NCBI GenBank assembly: GCA_023421115.1
Contig: JAEZUI010000264.1
Location: 75,680-139,679, forward strand
Length of the DNA stretch: 64,000 nt
Source of the DNA: Bacillota bacterium
Lineage (GTDB): Bacteria; Bacillota; Clostridia; Acetivibrionales; Acetivibrionaceae
Direction: 5' to 3'
The notes beneath the pieces are model-generated. The model was not told where the DNA came from. It saw nothing but the letters and a program-made list of their open reading frames with translations, and ran no database searches. The translations under genes were made by a program, and so were the position numbers. Within the stretch, counting starts at the first letter, position 1; every line of letters begins with the position of its first letter. Below, one piece after another: positions 36,628-45,346 of this stretch.

Positions 36628-36996
36628 TCATTCCAGTATAATTCTTAAACGTTTTTCATTTTTTTTGCTGCACTCAATCAGGATCTCCTCCCCTAGATCT
36701 CTTGTAAGTATTGAGATAGTCGGGAATTCACTCAAATTTGCGTAGCCGGCTTCTTTTAGCAAAGCCTTTGCTTTATTTACGTTGTGGGTTGAGAATTCCT
36801 TATGCATATATTCCCCGCCCTTTAACCTAAAATCGCTACCTGGTTCTGCATCAGGTATGCCTGGAGGGACAAAACCAGTTGCAACTTCTTCATTCATTTT
36901 ACCTTCTTCAACAATATAGTTTCTATCAATTGCCAATTCTAAAGCTTGCCTGACTTTGATATCGTCAAAAGGTTTGTTTAGGATTAATTCTATTCC
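36628..36996 (-). pseudogene. Remnant of an oligopeptide-binding (OppA-like, SBP_bac_5) gene
   Basis: The frame reads GIELILNKPFDDIKVRQALELAIDRNYIVEEG and later ATGFVPPGIPDAEPG and KAKALLKEAGYAN, which is the conserved central-to-late part of family 5 peptide-binding proteins (PFDDIRVRQAL.YAIDR). The stop TAA at 36997-36999 precedes it, and the tail after EILIEC runs into unrelated residues. Both ends of the roughly 550-residue protein are gone. Downstream (about 36540-36625) another minus frame reads EVGQRVEPVLASIQEIRNKI, possibly a scrap of a different gene. Confidence 0.8.
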
Positions 36997-37152
36997 TTAA
37001 GTGATTTTTTCAACCTTGCCACGCCATCCTCTATCTGTGCCATACTCAAGGCTCCATATCCCTCAACCCGTTCATTACATCATAAGTGTAGCTTATACAT
37101 TTATTAGATGACATCAGTAACTGTCTTAATAATATTCCAAGCTTTTAAGTAC

Positions 37153-38160
37153 CTATTTTACACTACTATATCTAATACCTTTGTAAAGTGTAGAAATAAT
37201 ATCTATAACACTAATAACTACAATACCTACAAAAAATCCTGTTTTTAAATTGGCCCACATGCTAGCAAAATCAATGGATAACTTCATATTCTTCATAATT
37301 TCATTTAAAAAATCCGGGTTCCATACACTAGGGCTAGCAAATACGCATAATATCAAAATTGTGGACATTCCACCTAAGGCAGCAATTGCAATTGAAAGTT
37401 TTAAGGTCCATCTTCTGCTATACAGTTTCAATACTTCTTTAAGAACCTGCAATAAAAGTACCGAGAGAATAATTATACCAAAACCTTTCATAGCCAACTG
37501 ATCAAAAATAGGTATCACTTTTATTCCATTTTCTACCTCAAAATACGCTGCAAAAACCTGTGGAGTATTATAAAGTAATGCTAAAAATATTGTGCTTAAT
37601 ATAATTGAAATAATGGGATCATGTATAGGTATTGCAGCCTTTTTCTCAGGAATTACAGGTAATTGTGAAGGATTCCAATTGTTCTTTTCCATACTCTTTT
37701 CCGAAGGACTCTTACTAGCATTCATGTAGCTCCTTTCAGCAATTGTAAATACTATTGTAACCCATGCAAATGCCTGCAATCCCCCATTAAACAGTGCTGT
37801 TAAATAATTCGTTGCAATATCAACACCGTTTTGGTCCTTTGAAAAAATGCTTTGCACCATAATCGCAACAGTAATTCCTACAAATACCGAAATAAGAACA
37901 ATCTTTAGTATCAATAAGTATGTATCATAATATTTGGGCCCTATCAGATGCCGTTTAGAACCTCTATAATTATCAGCTAGTATTTCAGGATCACCTAATT
38001 CTATAAGGACCTTCTTCACCTTGTCATCATATGGTATAGACTCCTCATTCTCCTCAATCATATCATCTATGAGTGTCTTCAACTCCTTATCTATATCACC
38101 TCGCTGCTTTTCCGGCAGATTTCTTGTGACAGCGTAAATATATCTATTTACCAAATCCAT
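37153..38160 (-). CDS. HAAS-domain membrane protein, partner of the PadR regulator
   Basis: ATG 38160 has AAGGAG eight bases upstream; the GTG at 38169 overlaps the PadR stop. The first 75 residues (LVNRYIYAVTRNLPEKQRGDIDKELKTLIDDMI then ELGDPEILADNYRG) form the HAAS/DUF1700-like helical domain that accompanies PadR-type regulators. Then come four to six TM helices with a KKAAIPIHDP loop. Such proteins are thought to bind or sequester the regulator at the membrane. 335 residues. It lies five bases downstream of padR-like on the same transcript. Confidence 0.85.
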   Translation of the reverse strand: MDLVNRYIYAVTRNLPEKQRGDIDKELKTLIDDMIEENEESIPYDDKVKKVLIELGDPEILADNYRGSKRHLIGPKYYDTYLLILKIVLISVFVGITVAIMVQSIFSKDQNGVDIATNYLTALFNGGLQAFAWVTIVFTIAERSYMNASKSPSEKSMEKNNWNPSQLPVIPEKKAAIPIHDPIISIILSTIFLALLYNTPQVFAAYFEVENGIKVIPIFDQLAMKGFGIIILSVLLLQVLKEVLKLYSRRWTLKLSIAIAALGGMSTILILCVFASPSVWNPDFLNEIMKNMKLSIDFASMWANLKTGFFVGIVVISVIDIISTLYKGIRYSSVK

Positions 38161-38165
38161 ATTTC

Positions 38166-38507
38166 TCACTCCTTTATGATAGTATCCATTTTTTTTACCA
38201 TCTCAAACCATTGATCGCATAGTCTGTCGTATATTTCCCTTCCATATTCACTCAACCGATAGTATTTTCTAGGTTTTGCCACATCAACATCCCAATTGCA
38301 TTCCAATAAGTTTTGCTTTTCCAATCTTCTTAAAAGTGGATATAGTGTTCCAGCGTCTACAGGTATTCCTTTCTCCTTGAGTAATAAAACCAGTGAATAC
38401 CCATATTGGGGAAGTTTTAGCTGGCTTAATACGCTGAGTATAATTGTACCCCGCCTTAGTTCTAGCAAAAGACTGTCAAATAAATCCTCCTGCAAATTTT
38501 CTCCCAT
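38166..38507 (-). CDS. PadR-family transcriptional regulator
   Basis: A 113-residue winged-helix protein: LRRGTIILSVLSQLKLPQYGYSLVLLLKEKGIPVDAGTLYPLLRRLEKQNLLECNW and PRKYYRLSEYGREIYDRL are the PadR recognition helix and wing. The short length and lack of a long C-terminal helix fit the PadR-s2 class. AGGAGGTG precedes the ATG. It is co-transcribed with the HAAS-domain gene, and a palindrome over its own promoter suggests self-repression. Confidence 0.93.
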   Translation of the reverse strand: MGENLQEDLFDSLLLELRRGTIILSVLSQLKLPQYGYSLVLLLKEKGIPVDAGTLYPLLRRLEKQNLLECNWDVDVAKPRKYYRLSEYGREIYDRLCDQWFEMVKKMDTIIKE

Positions 38508-38526
38508 AGGTACACCTCCTATTTAT

Positions 38527-38556
38527 ATTATACTGTATGTCACACAATATTGTAAA
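38527..38556 (-). promoter_or_regulatory. Promoter and candidate operator of the padR-like operon
   Basis: On the minus strand TTTACA (38556-38551) and TATAAT (38532-38527) are 18 bases apart, about 20 bases before the ribosome binding site. The 10-bp palindrome ACAATATTGT (38544-38553) overlaps the -35 side and is a plausible PadR site. Confidence 0.6.
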
Positions 38557-38882
38557 TAATACAATAATGTTTTTTCATTAATAATATTTGATTAACATTA
38601 ACTTCGGTTTATTTAGACAATACCTTTTAGATAAAAAAATCTCCAATTCAGCAAAAGGCAGCTACCTCTATTGAGATAACCGCCTGTGTAGTAGTCATCA
38701 GCCGAAACTGTGTGACCTTTGAATTACTCTATTATGTATTTATCTTTATACCCAAGTTATAAGAAAAGGCGTTAAAACTTCTTGAAAAGTATATATTATA
38801 GGTTAAACTTTTATTATGAACCTCATAAGTAAAAGTTTAAAGCATGACGATAAAAATATATAAGAAATTTAAAGGAGAAGTT
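38557..38882. other. Intergenic region with an 11-bp inverted repeat before the unknown gene
   Basis: About 325 AT-rich bases between divergent genes. A perfect 11-bp inverted repeat (38803-38813 with 38830-38840) lies 43 bases before ATG 38883, just after a possible -10 (TATTAT near 38795), and could be an operator or a leader hairpin. No ORF of note. Confidence 0.4.
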
Positions 38883-39779
38883 ATGAAATATGTAGATAAG
38901 CGGGCTTTTAAAATACTTGAGGATTTAAATATTTCTAATTCTGTAGCCAAAGAGCTTGAGAGAGGTCGTATTACACAGGAAGACTTTGAGTACGCTAAGG
39001 AAAAAGGTGTTATGTTTGATGATATATATCTGATACATGAGCAGGCATATGCAATGAGGGAAGAAATACTGAAGGTGATCTCGCTTGAAGATGTCTCAGA
39101 AGCCTTTTTGTACAGTTTGTCAACAAGGCATTTAGCCTATCGGTCAGCTTTAGCAAGCTATGTTTATTTACTTAACATTCCAAAACATGACTGGCGGGAA
39201 GTGGAAAATTACAGAGTAACCATTACACAAAAGGACGGTACCCAGATAAAAGGAAAGAGTCTAGGCTGGTGTGGAATTTGTCATTGGAATTTGGGAAGGG
39301 ACGAAGTAGTTGAAACAGCTGAACTTTTTGGCAGAAATTTTGCAAATTACTACAGGCTGAAATACGGAATGAGTTGTCAAAATGTTAATTTTGCACTTGC
39401 GGATTTGAAGTTGTTTTTACAACTGGACAAAAAGCATTGCTGCGAAGAAGATGTAAAAATATTGTCAAAGATATTGGAATGTGTCAATGAACTGGAACCC
39501 AATAATAAGGCTGGTGTACTCCAAAAATTGATTTCTCACAAAAAGTTTTTCCCATCTAATAAAAGTGAAGTATCAACAATTCTAGATACGCTAGGGATGT
39601 GTGGAATATTGGAGACACACGAGCAAAGAGGCTTTCTTTATGAATATTCAAATGCTCTTCAGACATCACCTCCGGAACTGACAAATGATTATTATTACCC
39701 AGTTAACTGGTGGAAAGCCAAAAACGGAATTAATAGGGATGCACTACAAACTGTATTTGGTAATATAATTATAGGGTGA
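38883..39779 (+). CDS. Uncharacterised soluble protein with a WCGICHW motif
   Basis: ATG 38883 is preceded by AAAGGAG; the earlier ATG at 38844 has no site. The product has 298 residues, no signal peptide and no TM helix. It is mostly helical, with a central LGWCGICHWNLGRDEVVETAELFGRNF segment whose CxxCH could bind metal or react as a redox pair, and a YYYPVNWWKAKNGINRDAL tail. I do not recognise the family. Genes on either side (PadR pair; restriction remnant) give no clear clue. A terminator follows, so it is probably monocistronic. Confidence 0.7.
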   Translation: MKYVDKRAFKILEDLNISNSVAKELERGRITQEDFEYAKEKGVMFDDIYLIHEQAYAMREEILKVISLEDVSEAFLYSLSTRHLAYRSALASYVYLLNIPKHDWREVENYRVTITQKDGTQIKGKSLGWCGICHWNLGRDEVVETAELFGRNFANYYRLKYGMSCQNVNFALADLKLFLQLDKKHCCEEDVKILSKILECVNELEPNNKAGVLQKLISHKKFFPSNKSEVSTILDTLGMCGILETHEQRGFLYEYSNALQTSPPELTNDYYYPVNWWKAKNGINRDALQTVFGNIIIG

Positions 39780-39783
39780 ATGT

Positions 39784-39825
39784 AAATGTGCTGGTTTCTA
39801 TATAAGGTGAAATTGGCACATTTTT
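39784..39825 (+). terminator. Rho-independent terminator after the WCGICHW gene
   Basis: A stem (AAATGTGC with GCACATTT, extended by TTTC/GAAA) ends in a run of T starting at 39821, five bases after the stop codon. Confidence 0.7.
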
Positions 39826-39882
39826 AGCTTGTTATTATTCCGATAAAGGAATATAATAGGAAGAAGATTGGAGGTTCCGATT

Positions 39883-40071
39883 ATGGAATATTTAACAACC
39901 GTTGAAATGTCTGAGAAATGGAAGATTACACCTAGACGAATCGGGGTATTGTGTTCAGAAGGACGAATTGAAGGAGCGATAAAGAAAGGAAAAACTTGGT
40001 TGATTCCATCGGATGCGGTAAAACCGTCAGATGCTAGATATAAGAAAAGACTCGAGGGGGATAAGAGCTAA
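39883..40071 (+). CDS. Small helix-turn-helix protein of a type I restriction locus
   Basis: ATG 39883 follows GGAGG by eight bases; the TTG at 39868 overlaps that site. The 62 residues (MEYLTTVEMSEKWKITPRRI onward, then KKGKTWLIPSDAVKPSDARYK) form an excisionase/MerR-like winged helix. In Firmicutes such a gene often stands directly before hsdM, as here, where its stop overlaps the next ATG by one base (TAATG). It may regulate the locus. It appears intact although the restriction genes are not. Confidence 0.8.
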   Translation: MEYLTTVEMSEKWKITPRRIGVLCSEGRIEGAIKKGKTWLIPSDAVKPSDARYKKRLEGDKS

Positions 40072-41063
40072 TGATAGATACTAAAAAAGAACAGGAACGG
40101 GATGAGCTGCACCGTGCTATTTGGGCAATTGCAGATGAATTAAGAGGAGCGGTAGATGGGTGGGATTTTAAGAACTATGTTCTTGGCACTATGTTTTATC
40201 GATATATTTCGGAAAATATCATTAATTATATTAATAGTGGAGAAATTGAAGCTGGAAACGTAGATTTTGATTATGCCAAAATGTCAGATGAGGATGCAGA
40301 ACAAGCCAGAGAAGGTCTTGTAGAAGAAAAGGGATTCTTTATCCTGCGGAACCTCCTTGTGTCTTATGATGAATTTAAGGGCAAGGAATTGATTTCAGAA
40401 CGGGACTTGCAGGATTACCTTGGCAGGTATCAGGACTTACGAGATGAATGGAAGCGTAAACGTGAATCTGGTGAAAGTACAGATATTATAGATGACATTG
40501 TATTTGAAGTGGAACTAATCAAGCAGATAGAAATTAATATAGATTATATATTGATGCTGGTAAAGAAATATCATGACACTAACTGTGAAGATAAAGAAGT
40601 TCTGATTACCATAAAAAAGGCAATCGATGCCAGCCCAGAACTTCGTAGCAAAAAACAGCTGATTGAAACCTTTATTGCAGGTGTTAACGAGACAGATGAT
40701 ATTATGAATGAATGGCATGATTATGTGGTAGAACAGCGAGAACAGGAACTTCAGACAATTATAAAAGAAGAAAAGTTAAAGCCAGTGGATACGAGAAAGT
40801 TTATTGAGAATGCCTTTAGGTATGGAGAAATTAAGACTGTTGGAACTGATATTGATAAGATAATGCCGCCTGTTTCGAGGTTTACTGGTGGTAGGACGGA
40901 GAAGAAAGAGGGTGTTATAGATAAACTGAAAGCATTCTTTGAGAAGTATTTTGGTATTGGTGGTTCTAGTTCTTTTACGGATGAGAATGAGGAAACTTTT
41001 TATCCATATGTATTGCCAGATAAGGACTTGAAAATTGCTGAAGATAAACCTGTTGTGGATTGA
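40071..41063 (+). CDS. HsdM N-terminus fused to HsdR C-terminus (collapsed type I restriction operon)
   Basis: Residues 1-92 are the start of a HsdM methyltransferase subunit (ELHRAIWAIADELRGAVDGWDFKNYVLGTMFYRYISENI to EEKGFFIL). From about residue 93 the sequence becomes the C-terminal domain of the HsdR motor subunit (LLVSYDEFKGKELISERDLQDYLGRYQDLRDEWKRKRESG, IIDDIVFEVELIKQIEINIDYIL, then FRYGEIKTVGTDIDKIMPPVSRF). The join is near nt 40347. The methyltransferase core with its NPPY motif, all of HsdS, and the HsdR nuclease and helicase are absent. An in-frame deletion of several kilobases is the simplest explanation. The ORF can be translated but cannot restrict or modify. A strong terminator follows. 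Confidence 0.88.
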   Translation: MIDTKKEQERDELHRAIWAIADELRGAVDGWDFKNYVLGTMFYRYISENIINYINSGEIEAGNVDFDYAKMSDEDAEQAREGLVEEKGFFILRNLLVSYDEFKGKELISERDLQDYLGRYQDLRDEWKRKRESGESTDIIDDIVFEVELIKQIEINIDYILMLVKKYHDTNCEDKEVLITIKKAIDASPELRSKKQLIETFIAGVNETDDIMNEWHDYVVEQREQELQTIIKEEKLKPVDTRKFIENAFRYGEIKTVGTDIDKIMPPVSRFTGGRTEKKEGVIDKLKAFFEKYFGIGGSSSFTDENEETFYPYVLPDKDLKIAEDKPVVD

Positions 41064-41101
41064 GAAATAATATCATAATTATTAACAGTATTGCCATAAA
41101 A

Positions 41102-41160
41102 GTCTCCTCCTTGGCATTTGTTGTCTGTAATTCTTGCCAAGAAGGAGACGTTTAATTTTT
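41102..41160 (+). terminator. Rho-independent terminator of the collapsed restriction locus
   Basis: Arms 41102-41116 and 41135-41149 pair at 14 of 15 positions and are followed by GTTTAATTTTT. It is 38 bases after the stop codon. Confidence 0.88.
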
Positions 41161-41284
41161 CTATAAACAGGATTCTACAGTAGGTCTAAAAAACTTAAAT
41201 AATATTAGGACCTAAGTTTAACTTTAGTGTTTCAACCATTTCATGATTCTTCTTAGGAACGATTAAAATATAAGTTCCAACTCT

Positions 41285-41355
41285 GGGATAACGAAAAATT
41301 TGATTTGATAATGTTTTCACAATTTGAGAATAAGAAGTTGTTTTTTCGTTATCCC
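41285..41355. repeat. 71-bp element with 14-bp perfect terminal inverted repeats
   Basis: GGGATAACGAAAAA (41285-41298) and its exact complement (41342-41355) bound a 43-base AT-rich interior. It is too short to code. It could be a MITE-like insertion or a long hairpin. Confidence 0.55.
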
Positions 41356-41581
41356 TTAACATCAATTCTATTATAAACTATTCCTAAATCATCAAAAACA
41401 TGAATTCACCATCCTTAAAAAAGATGACTATATTGATAATGCTTGGATTGTTGTATATAATAATAACATCAAAATGATAAAACATAAAATGCACAAAAGA
41501 AGGGAAAGAACATTACGAAATGAGGTTTGTGTAGTAGTGGTGTAGTGCGGGTTTCGCTTTGTTTTTGAGGTGTGTTAAAGA

Positions 41582-41610
41582 TTGACAAAGCAGCGCTATT
41601 AAGTTATAAT
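41582..41610 (+). promoter_or_regulatory. Consensus sigma-A promoter of leuS
   Basis: TTGACA (41582-41587) and TATAAT (41605-41610) are both perfect, with a 17-base spacer, 165 bases before the leuS ATG. This is the strongest promoter I can see in the window. Confidence 0.88.
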
Positions 41611-41774
41611 TTTTGAATTGTGATAACTGGCTGATTCAATATATGGAAACAAATTTTCACGAAGCTATATTGAATTTTGAATTGCTATGTAGAAGATTTT
41701 TAATGAAGTTATATACATATTTGTGATAAGAATATAGAGGTTTATTAAACGTGTTACGTTTGGAGGAATAATAA

Positions 41775-44177
41775 ATGAAACATGATTTTAAAGTCATAGA
41801 AGCTAAATGGCAGAAAAAATGGGAAGAGGCAGCGGTTTTTAATGCAGTGGATAATAGCGAAAAGCCTAAGTTTTATGCGTTAGTCGAGTTTCCCTATCCT
41901 AGCGGTGCGGGTATGCATGTAGGACATATCAAAGCATATTCCGGTCTTGAAGTTGTATCTAGAAAACGTCGTATGGAAGGTTATAATGTTCTTTTTCCAA
42001 TAGGATTTGATGCTTTCGGCTTGCCAACTGAAAATTATGCTATCAAAACCGGAATGCACCCAAGGAAAATTACAGATAACAATATTGTGAAATTTACCGA
42101 GCAGCTCAAGAAGGTGGGTTTTTCCTTTGATTGGTCCCGTGTAGTTGACACAACTAAAGAAGATTATTACAAATGGACCCAGTGGATTTTTTTAAAGATG
42201 TATGAAAAGGGACTTGTTTTTCGTAACACAGCATTAGTTAATTACTGTCCGTCATGTAAGGTTGTATTGTCCAATGAGGACAGCCAGGGTGGCAAATGTG
42301 ATATCTGTAATAGTGATGTAGTACAAAAATCAAAGGATGTTTGGTATCTGCGTATAACAGAATACTCTGAAAAGCTGCTGCAGGGCCTTGAGGAAGTTGA
42401 CTATCTGCCAAACATAAAGCAGCAGCAAATGAACTGGATAGGTAAATCTACCGGTGCCTTTGTTGATTTTTTGATTGCAGATAAAGAAGATAAGCTTCGT
42501 GTATATACAACTCGTCCAGATACCTTGTTTGGTGTTACTTTTATGGTAATGGCACCTGAAAATCCGCTTATTGATAAATATGCCAAAGAGATTACCAACA
42601 TGAATGAGGTTGAAGAATACCGCAATGTGTGTGCCAAGAAGACAGAATTTGAGCGTACGCAGCTTGTAAAGGAAAAGACAGGTATATGCCTTAAGGGTAT
42701 AGAGGCAGTGAACCCGTTGAATGGAAAGCGTATTCCTATTTACATTGCAGACTATGTAATGATGGGCTACGGTACGGGTGCAATAATGGCTGTTCCTGCT
42801 CATGATGAGCGTGACTATGAGTTTGCTAAGAAGTTTGGAATAGATATCGTTGAAGTCATAAAGGGTGGAGACATCTCTGAAGCAGCATATACTGGTGATG
42901 GTGAGATGATTAATTCTGAATTCCTGAACGGATATAAGAATAAAAAAGAGTCCATAGCACGAGTTATTGAAGAAGTTAAGAAACTTGGCATTGGAGAAGC
43001 CGCAGTGCAGTATAAGATGAAGGATTGGGCCTTTAATCGTCAGAGATACTGGGGCGAACCCATTCCAATAATTCATTGCCAAAAGTGTGGAGTGGTTCCC
43101 GTTCCCTATGAGGAATTGCCTTTGAGATTACCAGATATGGAAAATTTCGAACCGGGCGTAGAGGGTGAATCACCTCTTGCAAAGATTGATTCTTTTGTGA
43201 ACTGTACTTGTCCGAAGTGCAAGGGCTCTGCAAAACGTGAAACTGACACAATGCCACAGTGGGCAGGTTCATCATGGTATTTCCTGCGTTACTTAGACCC
43301 TGATAATAATGAAGCTTTTGCTTCTGAGGATAAATTAAAATATTGGATGCCGGTTGATTGGTATAATGGAGGCATGGAACATGTTACCCGACATATGATA
43401 TACTCCCGTTTTTGGCATCACTTTTTGTATGATATCGGAGAGGTAAATACTCCTGAACCTTATGCTAAACGTACTGCACAAGGCCTGATTTTAGGACCTG
43501 ACGGTGAAAAAATGAGCAAATCAAAGGGTAATGTTGTTGATCCGTTGGATGTAGTCGATGTGTTTGGAGCAGATGTACTGCGTACTTATGTCTTGTTTAT
43601 GGGTGACTATGCCTCTGCCGCTCCATGGAGTGAGAGCTCAGTAAAGGGTTGTAAGAGGTTTCTTGAACGTGTCAGCAATTTATATGATATTGCTAGTGGA
43701 GAAGGTGTTACACCACAATTGGAAACATCTTTCCATAAGACTATCAAGAAGGTTTCAAATGATATTGAAGAAATGAAGTTCAATACTGCAATTGCAGCCT
43801 TGATGGGACTAATTAATGAAATCTTTGACCATGGTTCTCTAACCAAAGATGAACTAATAACCTTTACAAAACTGCTTTGCCCGGTTGCGCCTCACCTATG
43901 TGAGGAAATCTGGGAGAAAGTCGGAGGAAAAGGATTTTTAGCCTTAGCTCCTTGGCCTAAGTACGATGAAGCAAAGACTATAGATTCAACTGTAGAAATT
44001 GCTGTCCAGATAAACGGTAAACTTCGCGGTGTTGTTGCACTTGCGTTAAACTGTTCACAAGATGAAGCAATGGCAGCAGCTAAAAAAGTTCCCGACATAC
44101 TACCTTTCATAGAGGGTAAAACTATTGTGAAAGAGATTTACGTTCCAAACAAGATTATCAACATTGTTGTAAAGTAA
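41775..44177 (+). CDS. leuS: Leucyl-tRNA synthetase
   Basis: This 800-residue class I synthetase charges tRNA-Leu with leucine. It has the HIGH-type motif in FPYPSGAGMHVGHI, the KMSKS motif in GPDGEKMSKSKGNVVDP, the editing (CP1) domain with TRPDTLFGVTFMVMAPENP and GTGAIMAVPAHDERDYEFA, zinc-knuckle cysteines (NYCPSCKVVLSNED..GGKCDIC), and a C-terminal anticodon-binding domain. Length and motif order are normal for bacteria. It has its own strong promoter and terminator and stands alone. Confidence 0.98.
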   Translation: MKHDFKVIEAKWQKKWEEAAVFNAVDNSEKPKFYALVEFPYPSGAGMHVGHIKAYSGLEVVSRKRRMEGYNVLFPIGFDAFGLPTENYAIKTGMHPRKITDNNIVKFTEQLKKVGFSFDWSRVVDTTKEDYYKWTQWIFLKMYEKGLVFRNTALVNYCPSCKVVLSNEDSQGGKCDICNSDVVQKSKDVWYLRITEYSEKLLQGLEEVDYLPNIKQQQMNWIGKSTGAFVDFLIADKEDKLRVYTTRPDTLFGVTFMVMAPENPLIDKYAKEITNMNEVEEYRNVCAKKTEFERTQLVKEKTGICLKGIEAVNPLNGKRIPIYIADYVMMGYGTGAIMAVPAHDERDYEFAKKFGIDIVEVIKGGDISEAAYTGDGEMINSEFLNGYKNKKESIARVIEEVKKLGIGEAAVQYKMKDWAFNRQRYWGEPIPIIHCQKCGVVPVPYEELPLRLPDMENFEPGVEGESPLAKIDSFVNCTCPKCKGSAKRETDTMPQWAGSSWYFLRYLDPDNNEAFASEDKLKYWMPVDWYNGGMEHVTRHMIYSRFWHHFLYDIGEVNTPEPYAKRTAQGLILGPDGEKMSKSKGNVVDPLDVVDVFGADVLRTYVLFMGDYASAAPWSESSVKGCKRFLERVSNLYDIASGEGVTPQLETSFHKTIKKVSNDIEEMKFNTAIAALMGLINEIFDHGSLTKDELITFTKLLCPVAPHLCEEIWEKVGGKGFLALAPWPKYDEAKTIDSTVEIAVQINGKLRGVVALALNCSQDEAMAAAKKVPDILPFIEGKTIVKEIYVPNKIINIVVK

Positions 44178-44254
44178 ATTGCAAAACAGATAAAATAAAA
44201 TTTTATGACCACGAATATTTATAAAGTTTGATTTGGTGATAAAACCTAAAAGAT

Positions 44255-44290
44255 GAGGTGGGATTTCTAAAAATCCACCTCTATTTTATT
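44255..44290 (+). terminator. Rho-independent terminator of leuS
   Basis: GAGGTGGGATTT pairs with AAATCCACCTC (one mismatch), with a short A/T loop and a T-rich tail, about 80 bases after the stop codon. Confidence 0.85.
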
Positions 44291-44350
44291 AAACAATAAA
44301 CTCTCCCTATCAAATTTAATACTCAAACCTAATTTTCTAAAGTCACTATA

Positions 44351-44379
44351 TTGATAAATGAAGATAAATAGTTCATAAT
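44351..44379 (+). promoter_or_regulatory. Probable promoter of the ZIP transporter gene
   Basis: TTGATA (44351-44356) and CATAAT (44374-44379) are spaced 17 bases apart, about 30 bases before the start codon. Confidence 0.55.
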
Positions 44380-44410
44380 ATACTAAAAACAACTAGGAGA
44401 GATTTACGAA

Positions 44411-45226
44411 ATGTCGATGGAAAATGTTTTGCTTGCATTCGCCCTTACATTATTTGCCGGTCTTTCGACTGGAATTGGCGGGTTGTTTGCATTTATATAC
44501 AGGAGAACAAATACAAAACTCCTATCCGTAGTGCTGGGTTTCTCAGCCGGAGTAATGATTTATGTATCTTTTGTAGAAATTTTATCTGAAGCGCATAACT
44601 ATCTTATTGCCAGTATGGGAGAGAAGAATGGACCGTGGATTACTGTTGCAGGATTTTTTGGAGGTATGTTTTTAATTGCCATTATCGACAAAATCATACC
44701 TTCCTATGAGAATCCCCATGAGACTCGAAAAATAGAGGATATGGAAGCCTGCAGAACTGATGATAACACCAAAAAACTTTTGAGAACCGGATTTTTTACT
44801 GCCATAGCAATAACTATACATAACTTTCCAGAAGGGATTGCTACCTTTACATCTGCTGTAAAGGAGCCAAAACTGGGCATTGCCATTGCCATAGCCATCG
44901 CAATACACAATATTCCGGAAGGAATTGCAGTATCAATACCGGTATATTGCGCTACAGGAAGCAGAAAACGTGCATTAGGATTATCACTGCTTTCCGGTTT
45001 TTCAGAGCCACTAGGAGCATTAATTGGATTTCTTGTATTAATGCCGTTTATGAATGATCTTGTGTTTGGTATATTGTTTGCAGCTGTTTCTGGAATAATG
45101 GTTTTTATTTCATTGGACGAGCTTCTGCCAACTGCAAGAGAATACGGAGAACATCACTTGTCTATGTATGGGTTGATAAGTGGCATGATTGTTATGGCTT
45201 TAAGCTTGATTCTTTTTGTACAATAG
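44411..45226 (+). CDS. zupT: ZIP-family metal transporter, ZupT type
   Basis: The 271-residue protein has eight predicted TM helices and both ZIP metal-path motifs: IHNFPEGIATF (helix 4) and IHNIPEGIAVSIP (helix 5), plus FVEILSEAHNYL near the N terminus and the SGFSEPLGALIGF helix. ZupT proteins import zinc and other divalent metals into the cytoplasm. The variable loop after helix 3 (ENPHETRKIEDMEACR) is charged. CTAGGAGAG precedes the ATG. It has a probable promoter of its own, and 120 bases separate it from the next gene. Confidence 0.93.
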   Translation: MSMENVLLAFALTLFAGLSTGIGGLFAFIYRRTNTKLLSVVLGFSAGVMIYVSFVEILSEAHNYLIASMGEKNGPWITVAGFFGGMFLIAIIDKIIPSYENPHETRKIEDMEACRTDDNTKKLLRTGFFTAIAITIHNFPEGIATFTSAVKEPKLGIAIAIAIAIHNIPEGIAVSIPVYCATGSRKRALGLSLLSGFSEPLGALIGFLVLMPFMNDLVFGILFAAVSGIMVFISLDELLPTAREYGEHHLSMYGLISGMIVMALSLILFVQ

Positions 45227-45346
45227 ATTTCATTGCTGATTAGGAAGCTTAAGATAAACTTTAGCTCAATTATCACTTTTAGACTTGTTAGTTCAAAGAG
45301 ATTAAGTAAAACCCAAAGTGATTAGTAAGTAAAAGGGGGATGGAAT

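Larger units (their letters stand above)
41161..41774. other. Leader region of leuS
   Basis: About 610 bases without a gene. It holds the inverted-repeat element at 41285-41355, the leuS promoter at 41582-41610, and a 10-bp inverted repeat in the leader (41634-41643 with 41666-41675). I looked for a T-box (AGGGTGG.ACCGCG and a specifier loop), which leuS genes often have, and did not find one. The site GGAGG lies nine bases before ATG 41775. Confidence 0.5.

Noticed and set aside
41380..41774. Possible T-box leader before leuS
   Set aside because: No T-box sequence (AGGGTGG.ACCGCG) or terminator/antiterminator pair is visible between the promoter and the ATG.
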